From Pseudocolwellia sp049933045 (GTDB lineage Bacteria > Pseudomonadota > Gammaproteobacteria > Enterobacterales > Alteromonadaceae), in contig NZ_CP187926.1 of the NCBI RefSeq assembly GCF_049933045.1, positions 372,001-436,000 of the forward strand: DNA of 64,000 nt, in the 5' to 3' direction. Shown here piece after piece: positions 55,370 through 63,139 of this stretch. Positions within the stretch are counted from its first letter, which is position 1. The number at the start of each line of letters is the position of its first letter. Made by a program: the position numbers and the translations under genes. The notes below the pieces were generated by a model, which made no database searches, was not told where the DNA came from, and was given only the letters and a program-made list of their open reading frames with translations.

Positions 55370-55990
55370 ATGTCCGAGCAAGTTTCTCTTTGGAAAGGTG
55401 AACAACAAACGTCAGATTTTTCTGAGTTTTGTAATGCCTTGTATGAACGAGAATTACATAGCCTTGCTAATATGGATAATATCTCCATTGAATCGCTACA
55501 AGGACGCTTAAAAAGCTTACCGTATTATATCAATCGCACTGCACATTCTATGATGCAATGTTCAACGCCTTTAATGCTAGATATTCAAAATGCGAGCTGG
55601 TCAGCAAAGCAGGGCACTCGTATGCCTATTTCTGATCAAGATGAAAGTACGGTGAGTCAATGGTATGCAAAAGTTGAGTTAAAACATGGCTTAGTGGTTC
55701 CCATCGTACACGATAATCATATTGCTCTCGATTCTATTGATAGGGTTGATCTAAACAAGCAGCGTTTTAGAACGAATGTTCACGGATGGTTTTCTTTTAA
55801 TGAATCGATACCTGAAGAACAACCTCAATATAAACTTTTGAAACCAAACAAACGTGTAATGACTGCAGCCTGTGCTGGGCATTGTTGGGTGAATGATCAT
55901 AAATCTATTCCTGTGATGCCAAGTCTTAGAGAGCTGTTAATTTCATGCACGGTTAATTGGAGCAATTTCAAAAAGCCTATTATTCGATAG
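55370..55990 (+). CDS. Hypothetical protein, 206 aa
   Basis: Soluble protein with no recognised family. It lacks a signal peptide or membrane segment. Features: a helical N-terminal third (WKGEQQTSDFSEFCNALYERELHSLANM), a Trp- and acidic-rich middle (ISDQDESTVSQWYAKVELKHGLVVPIVHDNHIALDSIDRVDL), and a C-terminal cluster ACAGHCWVNDH with two cysteines and two histidines that could bind a metal. It stands alone between the divergent pqi operon and ftsB. ATG at 55370 is the first in frame. Confidence 0.65.
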   Translation: MSEQVSLWKGEQQTSDFSEFCNALYERELHSLANMDNISIESLQGRLKSLPYYINRTAHSMMQCSTPLMLDIQNASWSAKQGTRMPISDQDESTVSQWYAKVELKHGLVVPIVHDNHIALDSIDRVDLNKQRFRTNVHGWFSFNESIPEEQPQYKLLKPNKRVMTAACAGHCWVNDHKSIPVMPSLRELLISCTVNWSNFKKPIIR

Positions 55991-56184
55991 TATTAAGTTA
56001 GGCAAACATCATTCTTACTCAATCTACACATCTTTTTACATTCATCACTAATAGGTAACGAACCTTGGTTGTTTTTGTTCATTAGCCAATAAATTATAGC
56101 GTTTACTTGTAATTATAGTTTACACAGGCGGCGTGACTCTTATAATGGGGCAACGCTTAAGGAATTGTATATTAACTGCCGTTT

Positions 56185-56469
56185 ATGAGAGTAATCATTA
56201 TCGTTTTAATCGTATTTTTAGCCTTACTACAGCATCGTTTGTGGTTTGGGAAAAATAGTGTGCCTGATTACATATCATTAGAGAATGATGTAGACAGACA
56301 ACGTGCTGATAACGATAAGCTTATTCAACGTAATAAAGTGCTTTATGCTGATACTGACGATTTAAAATCAGGGATTGAAGGCATAGAAGAAAGGGCGCGC
56401 AATGAATTAGGGATGATCAAAGACAACGAAACATTCTTCCGTATCGTTTCTCAAAAGGAGACTCAGTAA
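56185..56469 (+). CDS. ftsB: Cell division protein FtsB
   Basis: 94-aa bitopic membrane protein: helix RVIIIVLIVFLALLQHRLWFG at the N-terminus, then a periplasmic coiled coil (about 30-65, LENDVDRQRADNDKLIQRNKVL) and the conserved ERARNELGMIKDNETFFRIV segment. It forms the FtsQLB complex at the division site. ispD begins 2 bases downstream, as in E. coli. Confidence 0.95.
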   Translation: MRVIIIVLIVFLALLQHRLWFGKNSVPDYISLENDVDRQRADNDKLIQRNKVLYADTDDLKSGIEGIEERARNELGMIKDNETFFRIVSQKETQ

Positions 56470-56471
56470 AT

Positions 56472-57254
56472 ATGAGTCCACTCTGTGAAAAATTTGTTGT
56501 TGTTGTACCTGCCGCTGGCGTAGGTAAAAGAATGCAAGCGCAATGTCCTAAACAATACTTAACCATTGCTCAGCAAACCATTTTAGAACATACCGTTTTT
56601 AAGTTGCTTTCTCATCCATTAATTACTCATGTGGTTATTGCGATAAGTGAAGGTGACGAATACTTCAAAGATACTGCGCTACATACCCATCAAAATATAT
56701 CTGTTGTTCATGGTGGGGCAGAACGTGTCGATTCTGTATTAGCAGGTTTGCACTCCATAAATAGCGAAGATTTCCCTTGGGTTATGGTGCACGATGCCGC
56801 TCGACCTTGCGTGAGTTTAGATGATATATCTGCACTTATAGAACAAACCCAAAGGAATAACTGCGGTGGTTTATTAGCGTACCCGGTGCGCGATACGATG
56901 AAAAAAGCCCGTTCAGTAAATACTCAACCAGTAAATATGGTCTTAATAAAAAAAGAAATGGTTGAAACAACCATTGAACGTGAAGATTTATGGCACGCAT
57001 TAACGCCTCAGTTATATAAAACAAATGAATTAATTTCAGCCATTTCTCAGGCATTACAGAACAAGATAACTATAACTGACGAATCATCTGCCATAGAATA
57101 TGCAGGGTTTGGTAGTTTACTGGTTGAGGGAAACGGTAATAATATAAAAATTACTCGCCCTGATGATTTAACCTTAGCTAGTTTTATTCTTTCTCAGCAG
57201 AACACTGAACACACAACAAGCACAACTCATACAATTTCCCAGAAGGTAAAGTAA
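56472..57254 (+). CDS. ispD: 2-C-methyl-D-erythritol 4-phosphate cytidylyltransferase
   Basis: 260-aa enzyme of the MEP isoprenoid pathway; couples CTP to methylerythritol phosphate. Motifs: VVPAAGVGKRMQAQCPKQYL (12-31), VHDAARPCV near 108, and ALTPQLYKTNEL. The C-terminal 20 residues (QQNTEHTTSTTHTISQKVK) are extra relative to E. coli (236 aa). Its stop overlaps the ispF start by one base (TAATG). Confidence 0.96.
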   Translation: MSPLCEKFVVVVPAAGVGKRMQAQCPKQYLTIAQQTILEHTVFKLLSHPLITHVVIAISEGDEYFKDTALHTHQNISVVHGGAERVDSVLAGLHSINSEDFPWVMVHDAARPCVSLDDISALIEQTQRNNCGGLLAYPVRDTMKKARSVNTQPVNMVLIKKEMVETTIEREDLWHALTPQLYKTNELISAISQALQNKITITDESSAIEYAGFGSLLVEGNGNNIKITRPDDLTLASFILSQQNTEHTTSTTHTISQKVK

Positions 57255-57736
57255 TGCGCATAGGACATGGTTTTGATGTACATAAATTTGGTGGTGAAGG
57301 TCCTTTAGTATTAGCGGGTGTTAGTATTCCTTATGAATATGGATTTGTTGCACACTCAGATGGTGATGTAGCTATTCATGCCTTATGTGATGCTATTTTA
57401 GGGGCTTTATGTTTAGCTGATATTGGCAACCACTTCCCTGATACTGATGGGCAATACGAAAATATTTCAAGCCGTATTTTATTACGCCATGTTGTGGGAT
57501 TAATGAATGAACAAGGTTTTGAATTAGGCAATGCAGATATAACTATTGTTGCTCAAGCACCTAAGATCGCTCCACATTTAATCGCCATGAGAACATGTTT
57601 ATCTGAAGATTTAAATGCTGAAATGTCTCAAGTCAATGTTAAAGCAACTACCACTGAAAAATTAGGCTACGCAGGTCGTAAAGAAGGCGTAGCTGTTCAT
57701 GCCGTTGTTTTACTTATGCCTAAAAGCACCTCTTAA
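57254..57736 (+). CDS. ispF: 2-C-methyl-D-erythritol 2,4-cyclodiphosphate synthase
   Basis: 160-aa trimeric zinc enzyme. Signature MRIGHGFDVHKF (D8, H10 bind metal), AHSDGDVAIHALCDAILGAL and GYAGRKEGVAVHAV near the C-terminus. Translationally coupled to ispD by a one-base overlap. Adjacent ispD and ispF catalyse nonconsecutive steps of the same pathway. Confidence 0.97.
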   Translation: MRIGHGFDVHKFGGEGPLVLAGVSIPYEYGFVAHSDGDVAIHALCDAILGALCLADIGNHFPDTDGQYENISSRILLRHVVGLMNEQGFELGNADITIVAQAPKIAPHLIAMRTCLSEDLNAEMSQVNVKATTTEKLGYAGRKEGVAVHAVVLLMPKSTS

Positions 57737-57765
57737 TACTTACCAATAAATACAGAGAAATTAAC

Positions 57766-58824
57766 TTGAATACTGCATTGCCTAAATTTACATATTTATA
57801 CGGACAACCAACTTCTACAGGCTTTTTACGTAGCGAAATGACTGATTTCAAAGTATTTGAAAATTTACCTTTTCAACCTTGTGGTGAAGGTGAACATTTG
57901 TTTATTCATGTAAGAAAAACAGGTGAAAATACCGCATTTATTGCAAAGCAATTAGCTAAACATTTTGGCGTAAAAGAAAACTTAGTTTCTTATGCAGGAT
58001 TAAAAGATCGCTTTGCTGTTACCGAACAATGGTTTGGTATTCATGTACCAGGTAAAGCAGTTTTCGATTTGTCTGAGTTGTCTATTGAAGGTATCGAAGT
58101 ATTATCAAGCGCTCGCCATAATAAAAAACTCCGAATTGGTGCTTTAACGGGTAACCGTTTTCAAATTACCTTAAAAAAAGTGACTGAAGTTGAAGAGCTT
58201 GTTAGACGTTGGCACGCGATTGTTGCTCACGGTGTACCTAATTACTTTGGTGAACAACGTTTTGGTATTGAAGGTGGCAACATTGAAAAAGCGCTGTCGT
58301 TATTTTCAGGTACTAAAGTAAAAGATAAGAAAAAAAGAGGTATTTATCTCTCTGCCGCACGTTCATTAATATTCAACACCATGATTGACGAAAGAATTAA
58401 AAACAATCAGTTTGATCAATTATCAGATGGCGATGTATGCATGTTAGCGGGAACTCAATCGGTTTTTATCGCTGACGAAATTGATGACAGTATAAAAAAA
58501 CGCTTTATTGAAAAAGACATAGATATCACAGCGCCTATGTGGGGCGCTGGCGAGTTAATGACAACACAAGAAATACAAACCTTTGAGCAAATCATAGGTA
58601 GTCAATTTCAAGAGTTTTGTGATGGCTTAGCTAAGTTTGGTTTAAAGCAAGAACGTCGCAGAATTCGCCTGTGTGTAAGCAATGCTGATATCAGCGTTAC
58701 TAAAGAGGGTGACGATAACACGGTAGTATTAGACTTCTCATTACCTGCTGGTTCATACGCCACAACAGTTATACGCGAGTTATTAGATTACACAGACCTT
58801 ACTCAACGCCAGGGTCACGCTTAA
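57766..58824 (+). CDS. truD: tRNA pseudouridine(13) synthase TruD
   Basis: 352-aa enzyme making pseudouridine 13 in tRNA-Glu. D81 in YAGLKDRFAVTEQW is the catalytic aspartate; NYFGEQRFGIEGGNI near 165 and the C-terminal ELLDYTDL are typical. The start is TTG at 57766, with AGAGAAA nearby; no ATG fits the family N-terminus (PKFTYLYG). Overlaps surE by one base. Confidence 0.95.
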   Translation: MNTALPKFTYLYGQPTSTGFLRSEMTDFKVFENLPFQPCGEGEHLFIHVRKTGENTAFIAKQLAKHFGVKENLVSYAGLKDRFAVTEQWFGIHVPGKAVFDLSELSIEGIEVLSSARHNKKLRIGALTGNRFQITLKKVTEVEELVRRWHAIVAHGVPNYFGEQRFGIEGGNIEKALSLFSGTKVKDKKKRGIYLSAARSLIFNTMIDERIKNNQFDQLSDGDVCMLAGTQSVFIADEIDDSIKKRFIEKDIDITAPMWGAGELMTTQEIQTFEQIIGSQFQEFCDGLAKFGLKQERRRIRLCVSNADISVTKEGDDNTVVLDFSLPAGSYATTVIRELLDYTDLTQRQGHA

Positions 58825-59570
58825 TGAGAATATTGCTCAGTAATGATGATGGTGTTCATGCTCAAGGTATTAAAGTCTTATTCGAACACTTAACCAAAGA
58901 GTTCGATGTGACACTTGTTGCGCCTGATAGGAATTGTAGTGGGGCAAGTAACTCATTAACGTTAGTTAATCCGCTACGCACACATACTTTAGAAAATGGC
59001 TTTATTGCCGTTAACGGTACACCAACAGATTCTGTTCACTTAGGTATTAGCCAGCTAATGGACTCGCATCCTGATTTAGTGGTGGCTGGTATTAATCATG
59101 GCGCTAATTTGGGCGACGATACTTTATATTCAGGCACGGTAGCGGCTGCAACGGAAGGTCGACATATGGGAATGCCTGCTATTGCGGTGTCTTTAGTAGG
59201 TAATGAACATTTTGATACGGCAGCTGCGGTTGTTGTTAAATTAATAACACGCTTAAAAGATTTTCCATTGCCTCAAGATCAAATCTTGAATGTTAATGTA
59301 CCTGACATCCCTTTAGCTGAATTAAAAGGCATTAAAGTCACACGCCTAGGTCATAGGCATCAAGCTGAAGCCATGAAGAAACAACAAGATCCATGGGGAC
59401 GAAATATATATTGGTATGGGCAGTTAGGACCAGAGCTGGATGCTGGCGAAGGCACAGACTTTCATGCTATAGCCAATAACTATGCATCAATAACGCCTCT
59501 AACAGTAGATATGACGGCACATAAGAGCATAGGCACTATGGCTAAATGGGTAAACGAGCTTTCTTTATAA
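58824..59570 (+). CDS. surE: 5'/3'-nucleotidase SurE
   Basis: 248-aa survival protein. MRILLSNDDGVHAQGI holds the metal-binding N7-D8-D9 motif; VAPDRNCSGASNSLT near 32 and SGINHGANLGDD-like (VVAGINHGANLGDDTLYSGTVAAATEG, about 86-112) complete the active site. It dephosphorylates nucleoside monophosphates and is tied to stationary-phase survival together with Pcm and RpoS downstream. Confidence 0.97.
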   Translation: MRILLSNDDGVHAQGIKVLFEHLTKEFDVTLVAPDRNCSGASNSLTLVNPLRTHTLENGFIAVNGTPTDSVHLGISQLMDSHPDLVVAGINHGANLGDDTLYSGTVAAATEGRHMGMPAIAVSLVGNEHFDTAAAVVVKLITRLKDFPLPQDQILNVNVPDIPLAELKGIKVTRLGHRHQAEAMKKQQDPWGRNIYWYGQLGPELDAGEGTDFHAIANNYASITPLTVDMTAHKSIGTMAKWVNELSL

Positions 59571-59632
59571 GTTGTTCTTGATAGTTTTCGAGTAACTGAA
59601 ATTAAAATTAAAAAAATAAAAATGAGTGGAAT

Positions 59633-60295
59633 ATGAATGTCAGAGTAGGAAGTCGTATTGGTGGTAAATCAAGTCGAAGTGGAGAAATACTGGCACAAAA
59701 ATTACATGCTGAAGGAATTATAAATGTTGATGTGTTGCAGGCTATAGCTCGTTCCCCAAGACACATTTTTGTACCTGAAATATTAGCTCATAAAGCTTAC
59801 GATAATACTGCCTTGCCTATCGGACAAGGTCAAACTATTTCACAGCCATATATTGTGGCTAAAATGTCAGAGTTATTGGTAGCCAATGGCACGCCAGAAA
59901 GCATTTTAGAGATAGGAACAGGCTCAGGCTATCAAACCTCAATTTTAGCGCAACTTACACCTAAAGTGTTTTCTGTAGAGCGTATCAAGTCTTTACAGTG
60001 GCAAGCTAAAAGACGTTTACAAGCAATGGATTTACATAATGTTTCAATGAAACATGGAGATGGATGGAAAGGATGGAGCAGTAAAGCACCTTTTCAAGCT
60101 ATCATAGTAACCGCTGCGCCATCATCAGTGCCGCAAGCGTTATTAGATCAACTAGCTGATGGGGGACGTTTAATTATCCCTGTTGGCGAACAAACACAAA
60201 TCTTAAAAATTATTACCCGTCAAGGTGACCAATATACTGAACAGCAAGTTGAAGCCGTTCGTTTTGTTCCCCTTGTACCAGGAGCTTTATCTTAA
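59633..60295 (+). CDS. pcm: Protein-L-isoaspartate O-methyltransferase
   Basis: 220-aa SAM-dependent repair enzyme that methylates isoaspartyl residues of aged proteins. Motifs: RSPRHIFVPE near 40, YDNTALPIGQGQTISQPYIVAKM near 60, and the SAM-binding ILEIGTGSGYQTSIL near 90-105. Slightly longer N-terminus than E. coli (208 aa). One-base overlap with the next gene. Confidence 0.96.
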   Translation: MNVRVGSRIGGKSSRSGEILAQKLHAEGIINVDVLQAIARSPRHIFVPEILAHKAYDNTALPIGQGQTISQPYIVAKMSELLVANGTPESILEIGTGSGYQTSILAQLTPKVFSVERIKSLQWQAKRRLQAMDLHNVSMKHGDGWKGWSSKAPFQAIIVTAAPSSVPQALLDQLADGGRLIIPVGEQTQILKIITRQGDQYTEQQVEAVRFVPLVPGALS

Positions 60296-60873
60296 TGAAA
60301 ATATTTTCTGCCCTTTATGATTGGACGCTAAAATGGGCGAAACATAAATTTGCACCTTATATACTCGCTGTACTATCTTTTACTGAATCAGTTATCTTCC
60401 CAATACCACCTGATGTTTTACTAGCACCTATGGTGTTATCAAAACCAGAAAAAGCATGGAGGTTTGCTAGCTTAACTACTATAGCTTCAGTGCTTGGTGG
60501 TGTTTGTGGTTATATCTTAGGTTATCTAATGTTTGAACCTTGGATACAGCCTATTATTACTGATTTAGGTTATCAGCATCGTTTTGATCAAGTTATGGCT
60601 TGGTTCTCACAGTATGGCATTTGGGTTGTATTTCTTGCCGGCTTCTCGCCAGTACCTTATAAACTATTTACAGTGAGTGCAGGTTTATTACAAATGGCAT
60701 TCCTTCCATTTTTAATCGCTTCCGCTATTGGACGAGGCATGCGTTTCTTCTTAGTTGCAGGGTTAATTAAATGGGGTGGAGTAGCAATGGAAGAAAAATT
60801 GAGACAGTGGGCTGATAGAATAGGCTGGGCACTTGTTGCTATTATTGTTATTGCTTACTTGGTTTTACGCTAA
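60295..60873 (+). CDS. YqaA-like DedA/SNARE-associated family membrane protein
   Basis: 192-aa inner-membrane protein with about five hydrophobic segments. Family residues: LSFTESVIFPIPPDVLLAPM (acidic residue and FPIPPD, about 27-46) and VFLAGFSPVPYKLFTVSAGLL (about 118-138). DedA-type proteins help move lipid carriers across the membrane; YqaA itself is uncharacterised. It lies in the conserved spot between pcm and nlpD. Confidence 0.88.
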   Translation: MKIFSALYDWTLKWAKHKFAPYILAVLSFTESVIFPIPPDVLLAPMVLSKPEKAWRFASLTTIASVLGGVCGYILGYLMFEPWIQPIITDLGYQHRFDQVMAWFSQYGIWVVFLAGFSPVPYKLFTVSAGLLQMAFLPFLIASAIGRGMRFFLVAGLIKWGGVAMEEKLRQWADRIGWALVAIIVIAYLVLR

Positions 60874-60924
60874 ATTAAATGGTGATTATTAACTTTACTA
60901 TGTTGAAACCGGTTTGTTAATTTA

Positions 60925-61738
60925 ATGATGAATTATCATAAAACGATGAATTTCGTTTTCACACTATTTTTTATTTTATTAGTCGCGAGTTGTTCTTCTC
61001 GAAAAACCCCAGCACCTGTTATTGAAACCCATGGTGCAATTCCTTTAAGTAAAAAAATTAAAAATAGCTTAAAAGCGACTCAATATATTGTCAAAAAAGG
61101 TGAAACGTTATACTCAATTGCATGGCGTTCAGGAATCGATGTAAGAGATATTGCTAAACTTAACAATATTGGCTCACCATACCACATTTATCCGGGACAA
61201 AAGCTTGATTTGGTTAACCAATTAGCGCCTAGTGTTAAAAAACCGTTACAAAATAGTAAAGGTAGTATAGATAAAGTTAAAGTAGTCAAAAAACCTATTG
61301 CTAAGAAAAAAAAATCAAGCGTATGGTGGAATTGTAGACAAGAAAAGTAGTGATTTAAATCAAAAGGTTCACAAATGGAAATGGCCTACTGAAGGTAAGG
61401 TTATTACCTACTTTTCTTCTTCACAACAGATCAGTAAAGGGATAAATATTGCAGGCCGCAGAGGACAACCTGTTTTATCAACAGCAGATGGTATTGTTGT
61501 ATATGCTGGAGATGCGCTTAGTGGATATGGTAAGTTAATTATTGTTAAGCATAATGAAGATTATCTTAGCGCCTATGCCCACAATGACCATATATTGGTT
61601 AAAGAGCAACAAACGGTTAAGAACGGTGAAAAAATAGCCAAGATGGGAAGTACAGATGCCGATAAAGTTATGCTTCATTTTGAAGTTCGCTTTAGAGGAA
61701 AGTCTGTTAATCCGATGAAGTACTTGTCGAAAAAATAA
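60925..61738 (+). pseudogene. nlpD: NlpD, murein hydrolase activator lipoprotein, split by a frameshift
   Basis: The first part (60925-61350) has a lipoprotein signal (FFILLVASC) and a LysM domain (TQYIVKKGETLYSIAWRSGIDVRDIAKLNNI...YHIYPGQKLDL, about 52-95). The second part (frame open from 61298 to 61738) has the M23/LytM domain (KWPTEGKVITYFSSSQQISKGINIAGRRGQPVLSTADGIVVYAG...HFEVRFRGKSVNPMKYL). The frames meet at an A9 run, 61306-61314; with eight A the protein would read straight through (KKKNQAYGGIVDKK). As given, translation ends 12 codons after the run. Intact NlpD activates AmiC at division. The rpoS promoter usually lies inside this gene. Confidence 0.85.
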
Positions 61739-61811
61739 TAATAAAAAAAAATGGAGAATATGTTAACAACTAATCAGTGAGTTTAGCTAAGCTAAACATT
61801 GGAGATAGAAC

Positions 61812-62717
61812 ATGAGCATTGATGCAAAACATGAAAGTACTAAAACAGACAAGAACACGATAACAGCCGAAGAAAAATCAGCTAACTTAGATCCAACACA
61901 AATCTATTTAAGTGAAATCGGTGCCTCTCCACTTTTAACTGCAGAAGAAGAAGTTTATTTTTCCCGTTTATCTCTAAAAGGTGATGAGCCTTCACGTAAA
62001 CGTATGATTGAGAGTAATCTTCGTTTAGTTGTGAAAATCTCTCGTCGTTATAACAATCGCGGTCTACCTTTACTCGATTTAATCGAAGAAGGTAATTTAG
62101 GCTTGATAAGAGCAGTAGAAAAATTTGATCCTGAACGTGGCTTCAGATTCTCAACTTATGCTACATGGTGGATACGTCAAACTATTGAACGCGCTATCAT
62201 GAATCAAACTCGAACAATTCGTTTACCTATTCATGTTGTTAAAGAGTTAAATATTTATTTGCGTACAGCTCGTGAACTCATTCAAAAACTTGATCATGAA
62301 CCTACCGCTGAAGACATTGCAAAAGAATTAGATGTACCTGTAGCTGGCGTTACTAAAATGTTACGTTTAAATGAACGTATTACTTCGGTAGACACTCCTT
62401 TCACAGGTGATGCAGAAAAAGCATTGTTAGATATTATTCCTGATGAAAAGGGCGGTAATCCAGAAAGTAAACTACAAACAAATGACATCAAAAATAACAT
62501 TGTAACTTGGTTAGGCGAGCTTAACTCTAAACAACGCGAAGTTTTATCGAGAAGATTTGGTTTACTTGGTCATGAACCTGCGACATTAGAAGATGTTGGT
62601 TCTGAAATTGGTTTAACACGTGAACGTGTTCGTCAAATACAAGTAGAAGCATTGAAACGCTTGCGAGATATTTTAAGCCAACAAAACTTATCGATAGAAG
62701 CTATCTTTCAAACCTAA
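61812..62717 (+). CDS. rpoS: RNA polymerase sigma factor RpoS
   Basis: 301-aa stationary-phase sigma factor. Region 1.2 starts DPTQIYLSEIGASPLLTAEEE (about 28); region 2 has RLVVKISRRYNNRGLPLLDLIEEGNLGLIRAVEKFDPERGFRFSTYATWWIRQTIERAI; region 3 follows; region 4 has LEDVGSEIGLTRERVRQIQVEALKRLR. It is shorter than E. coli RpoS (330 aa), mainly in the tail after region 4 and N-terminus. AGTTT...GGAGATAG ribosome site 5 bases before ATG. Conserved nlpD-rpoS-mutS context. Confidence 0.97.
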   Translation: MSIDAKHESTKTDKNTITAEEKSANLDPTQIYLSEIGASPLLTAEEEVYFSRLSLKGDEPSRKRMIESNLRLVVKISRRYNNRGLPLLDLIEEGNLGLIRAVEKFDPERGFRFSTYATWWIRQTIERAIMNQTRTIRLPIHVVKELNIYLRTARELIQKLDHEPTAEDIAKELDVPVAGVTKMLRLNERITSVDTPFTGDAEKALLDIIPDEKGGNPESKLQTNDIKNNIVTWLGELNSKQREVLSRRFGLLGHEPATLEDVGSEIGLTRERVRQIQVEALKRLRDILSQQNLSIEAIFQT

Positions 62718-62760
62718 TAGCATTTATGTATTTAATTGATGTAATCAATCGATAAAATAA

Positions 62761-62789
62761 AAAAACCAGCAAAGAAGCTGGTTTTTTTG
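62761..62789 (+). terminator. rpoS terminator
   Basis: AAAAACCAGC pairs with GCTGGTTTTT around AAAGAA, then more T. Confidence 0.88.
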
Positions 62790-62825
62790 TATCTGAATTA
62801 ATTTAACCATTAAAAATGAGTAGCT

Positions 62826-63102
62826 AACCTGAATTCTGGATGATGGGTTTTGTAATGCATTGATTTTCAATGCTTTATAAGTAAATTATTGCAACACTAT
62901 TTGTTTAAATGATTTATTACTCTCCTGATGTTGGAATTTAATTCTATAACAGGCATTTTTCTTGACTAATAGCTGGCTATTAGTCAAGAAAAATACAGTT
63001 TTTTTATTCCCGATAAAAACTAAGTACCTGCATCCATGCAGGCAACGACGTTAGAGGGGTAAATCACAATATTAGGCGTAACTGCTTATCCAGAGTTCAG
63101 GT
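62826..63102. repeat. MITE-like element, copy D of the AACCTGAACTC-end family
   Basis: 277 bp between rpoS and mutS. Ends AACCTGAATTCTGGAT and ATCCAGAGTTCAGGT are inverse complements with one mismatch. It includes a perfect 18-base-pair stem, TTTTTCTTGACTAATAGC with its inverse (62956-62993, two-base gap), and CCTGCATCCATGCAGG at 63027-63042. Matches copy A in inverse orientation. Fills most of the gap 62718-63139. Confidence 0.8.
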
Positions 63103-63139
63103 GAGTTAGTTAATCAACTTGGTATAAGTCTATACGAAA

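Noticed and set aside
61298..61738. Independent M23 peptidase gene from the TTG at 61298
   Set aside because: It lacks a signal peptide and begins exactly where the nlpD frame shifts; it is the second half of nlpD.
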